A stretch of 7,001 bases of DNA, taken from assembly GCA_028865585.1 (NCBI GenBank), contig JAGWJU010000062.1, positions 1 through 7,001 of the forward strand, written 5' to 3'. Origin of the DNA: Elusimicrobiota bacterium (GTDB taxonomy: Bacteria > Elusimicrobiota > Elusimicrobia > UBA1565 > UBA9628). The translations under genes were made by a program, and so were the position numbers. Positions within the stretch are counted from its first letter, which is position 1; every line of letters begins with the position of its first letter. A model generated the notes under the pieces. That model searched no databases, was not told where the DNA came from, and worked only from the letters and a program-made list of their open reading frames with translations. Positions 6,017 through 7,001 of this stretch are shown here, piece by piece.

Positions 6017-6586
6017 CTAGGGCCGCGGGACGCGGCGGACGACCAGCGCGGCCAAGCCGGCGGAGAACACGGCCAGGGCCTCGATGACCGCGAAGAGCCT
6101 GGCCACGTGCGGCAGGAGCGCTGGGGCGAGCAGCCACGTGGACAAAAACGCGCAGACGGCGCCCATATAGTAGTCGAGCGGCACGCCTAGAATCTTGGTC
6201 TTGAACCACCAGATGGGCTCGCGCAAAAAGCGCTTGGTGCCCCAGGCCGGGTTCCAGGCGAACCACTGGAAGTCCCAGTTGAAGGCCAGCAGGAAGTAGC
6301 TCGCCAGGATTTGCGCCTCCGTCGCGCGCGAGAAGCCCGCGAACAAGAGCGGCAGGTGGAATATCAGGATGAGGAAGGAAAACAGGTAGAGGTGATAGCC
6401 GGTCACGGGCTTGCCGTTGGTAAGCTTCAAGAGCCAGGGCCTCGAGTAGCGCCACGTGGGCGCGTTCTCCGCCCAGCCGCCGCCGCCCTCGATTTGAATC
6501 TCCACCTCGGCCAGGAGCCAGCACAGCGCGAACAAAAAAACGCCTTGGGCGAGAGCCCCGTGGACGGCCGCCTGATTCGGCGTCAT
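6017..6586 (-). CDS. Tryptophan-rich multi-pass membrane protein, function unknown
   Basis: This is a 189-residue integral membrane protein that I cannot assign to a named family. Hydrophobic segments lie at about 10-28, 64-84, 91-109, 138-158 and 162-184, suggesting five membrane helices. Between them are aromatic-rich, probably conserved stretches: GWAENAPTWRY (37-47), TGYHLYLFSF (62-71), FNWDFQWFAWNPAWGTKRF (102-120), IWWFKTKILGVPLDYYMG (125-142). There are 12 Trp residues, many in predicted interfacial or loop positions. His65, His77, Asp105 and Asp138 are candidates for functional or metal-binding sites, but this is only a guess. There is no signal peptide apart from the first helix and no soluble domain. 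The ATG at 6586 has no Shine-Dalgarno sequence, and a TAGAAT box ends 7 nt before it. It lies 44 nt downstream of the tRNA-Arg gene on the same strand and could also be read from upstream. The G/C-ending codon use and TAG stop match the neighbours. Confidence 0.75.
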   Translation of the reverse strand: MTPNQAAVHGALAQGVFLFALCWLLAEVEIQIEGGGGWAENAPTWRYSRPWLLKLTNGKPVTGYHLYLFSFLILIFHLPLLFAGFSRATEAQILASYFLLAFNWDFQWFAWNPAWGTKRFLREPIWWFKTKILGVPLDYYMGAVCAFLSTWLLAPALLPHVARLFAVIEALAVFSAGLAALVVRRVPRP

Positions 6587-6593
6587 GGCCGCT

Positions 6594-6599
6594 ATTCTA
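6594..6599 (-). promoter_or_regulatory. Putative -10 box of the Trp-rich membrane protein gene
   Basis: Minus-strand TAGAAT (5 of 6 to TATAAT) lies 7 nt before the ATG at 6586, inside a small AT-rich patch. A second candidate, TAAAAT at 6602-6607, sits slightly further upstream. No -35 is recognisable. The first box would place the transcript start about 1 nt before the ATG, like the leaderless geometry at 4758. Confidence 0.35.
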
Positions 6600-6630
6600 C
6601 GATTTTATTTCGGCCGCAGCGCGGCGGAAC

Positions 6631-6705
6631 TGGTGCGCCCGCCAGGAATCGAACCTGGACTTACAGCTTCGGAGGCTGTCGTGATATCCTTTTCACTACG
6701 GGCGC
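6631..6705 (-). tRNA. tRNA-Arg, anticodon CCG
   Basis: Read on the minus strand, this 75-nt segment folds as a full cloverleaf. The acceptor stem is GCGCCCG/CGGGCGC followed by discriminator A and an encoded CCA (6631-6633). U8-A9 come next, then D stem GTGA/TCAC with GG in the loop, and anticodon stem ACAGC/GCTGT with loop CTCCGAA. A 4-nt variable region and T stem CCAGG/CCTGG with loop TTCGATT complete it. The anticodon CCG (complement at 6670-6672) reads the arginine codon CGG, which is useful in a high-GC genome. All stems are fully paired, so the gene looks functional. Its first 10 nt overlap the end of the upstream lyase gene. No intrinsic terminator is visible in the 44 nt downstream before the next gene. 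Confidence 0.96.
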
Positions 6706-7001
6706 GAAGAGGGTGGAACGTTCGTGAGATCTATTTTACTTAAATGCGAGGCCAGGCCGCGCCCGAGCTTGGGCTCCAAGGCCTTGGCCGCCGCCTGGAT
6801 TTTGGCGAGGTCCGCCGGCGCCTGCGCGCCAGAGGCCTTGAAGGCGAAGAGCAAATCCTCGGTGGCCACGTTGCCCGTGGCGCCCGGCGCGTAGGGGCAT
6901 CCCCCCAAGCCGCCTGACGAGGAATCGAAGCCCGAAATCGAGAATTCCCGCCACGCGGTCAAAGCGTTGGCCGCGGCCATGCCGTAGGTGTCGTGGAAGT
7001 G
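6696..7001 (-). CDS. Hydroxymethylglutaryl-CoA lyase-type enzyme, C-terminal part (5' end outside window)
   Basis: The visible frame gives about 101 residues of the C-terminal part of a DRE-TIM metallolyase. It opens with HFHDTYGMAAANALTAW, where the H-x-H pair is the metal-ligand motif of the family. SSSGGLGGCPYAPGATGNVA then contains the catalytic Cys of the GLGGCP signature and the conserved Asn of the following GN. These residues separate HMG-CoA lyase (HMG-CoA to acetyl-CoA plus acetoacetate, last step of leucine breakdown) from isopropylmalate and citramalate synthases of the same fold. ATEDLLFAF and a helical tail follow. Homologues usually end near the segment LASHLSKID; here about 11 further residues (LTNVPPSSRP type) run into the tRNA gene. 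The stop TAG at 6696-6698 falls on tRNA bases 8-10. The gene is partial only because the window ends at 7001; a close paralogue with a different acyl-CoA substrate is possible. Confidence 0.9.
   Translation of the reverse strand, partial: HFHDTYGMAAANALTAWREFSISGFDSSSGGLGGCPYAPGATGNVATEDLLFAFKASGAQAPADLAKIQAAAKALEPKLGRGLASHLSKIDLTNVPPSSRP
6733..6738 (-). promoter_or_regulatory. Possible -10 box for tRNA-Arg inside the lyase gene end
   Basis: Minus-strand TAAAAT (5 of 6 to TATAAT) would start a transcript near 6726, about 20 nt before the mature tRNA. It lies within the last codons of the lyase reading frame, in a locally AT-rich patch. No -35 is evident, so the tRNA may instead be processed from the lyase transcript. 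Confidence 0.25.

Noticed and set aside
5489..6190. Plus-strand frame spanning the end of the channel gene and into the Trp-rich gene, including an ATG at 5984 with TATTCT upstream
   Set aside because: The translation is Arg/Gly/His-rich and without motifs, most of it overlaps two convincing genes, and the TATTCT match is weak.
6587..6630. Intrinsic terminator after the tRNA-Arg gene
   Set aside because: A short GCCGC-GCT-GCGGC hairpin is present on the minus strand, but it is followed by an A-rich rather than T-rich tract in the direction of transcription.

Overview
This is a GC-rich bacterial window with strong preference for G- or C-ending codons and very short spaces between genes. A C-terminal outer-membrane beta-barrel segment at the left edge suggests a diderm (Gram-negative-type) cell. 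The phylum cannot be fixed from this sequence. Seven of the eight stop codons are TAG, one is TAA and none is TGA, which is unusual for high-GC DNA and may help place the organism. I saw no transposase, phage gene, CRISPR array or other sign of a mobile region; it looks like ordinary chromosome.

Layout: (a) 1-548, plus strand, is the 3' end of an outer-membrane beta-barrel protein. (b) 4758 down to 559, minus strand, is a compact four-gene operon with gaps of 10, 1 and 7 nt. In transcription order it encodes a SAM-dependent methyltransferase, a family 2 glycosyltransferase of the dolichol/polyprenyl-phosphate sugar synthase type, an extended SDR nucleotide-sugar epimerase/dehydratase, and a large polytopic membrane protein that looks like a GT-C type glycosyltransferase. 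(c) 4759-4835 is a short divergent control region with an extended -10 promoter and two inverted repeats. (d) 4836-5927, plus strand, is an MscS-family mechanosensitive channel. (e) 6586-6017, minus strand, is a tryptophan-rich multi-pass membrane protein that I do not recognise. (f) 6705-6631, minus strand, is a complete tRNA-Arg(CCG) with encoded CCA. (g) 7001-6696, minus strand, is the 3' end of an HMG-CoA lyase-type gene, whose stop codon lies inside the tRNA gene.

The operon reads as a surface-glycan or glycoconjugate module. The epimerase would supply a nucleotide sugar, the GT2 enzyme would load a sugar onto a polyprenyl phosphate at the inner face of the membrane, and the GT-C-like protein would use lipid-linked sugar on the outer face. 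The methyltransferase probably modifies a glycan or lipid intermediate. This pathway is inferred from families and gene order; sugar and acceptor are unknown.

The most interesting signals are small. Putative -10 boxes sit only 6-7 nt before the start codons of the genes that begin transcription units, with no Shine-Dalgarno sequence, which suggests leaderless mRNAs. There is also the lyase/tRNA overlap, the skew to TAG stops, and the uncharacterised GT-C-like and Trp-rich membrane proteins. I did not find convincing evidence for a wholly new system.
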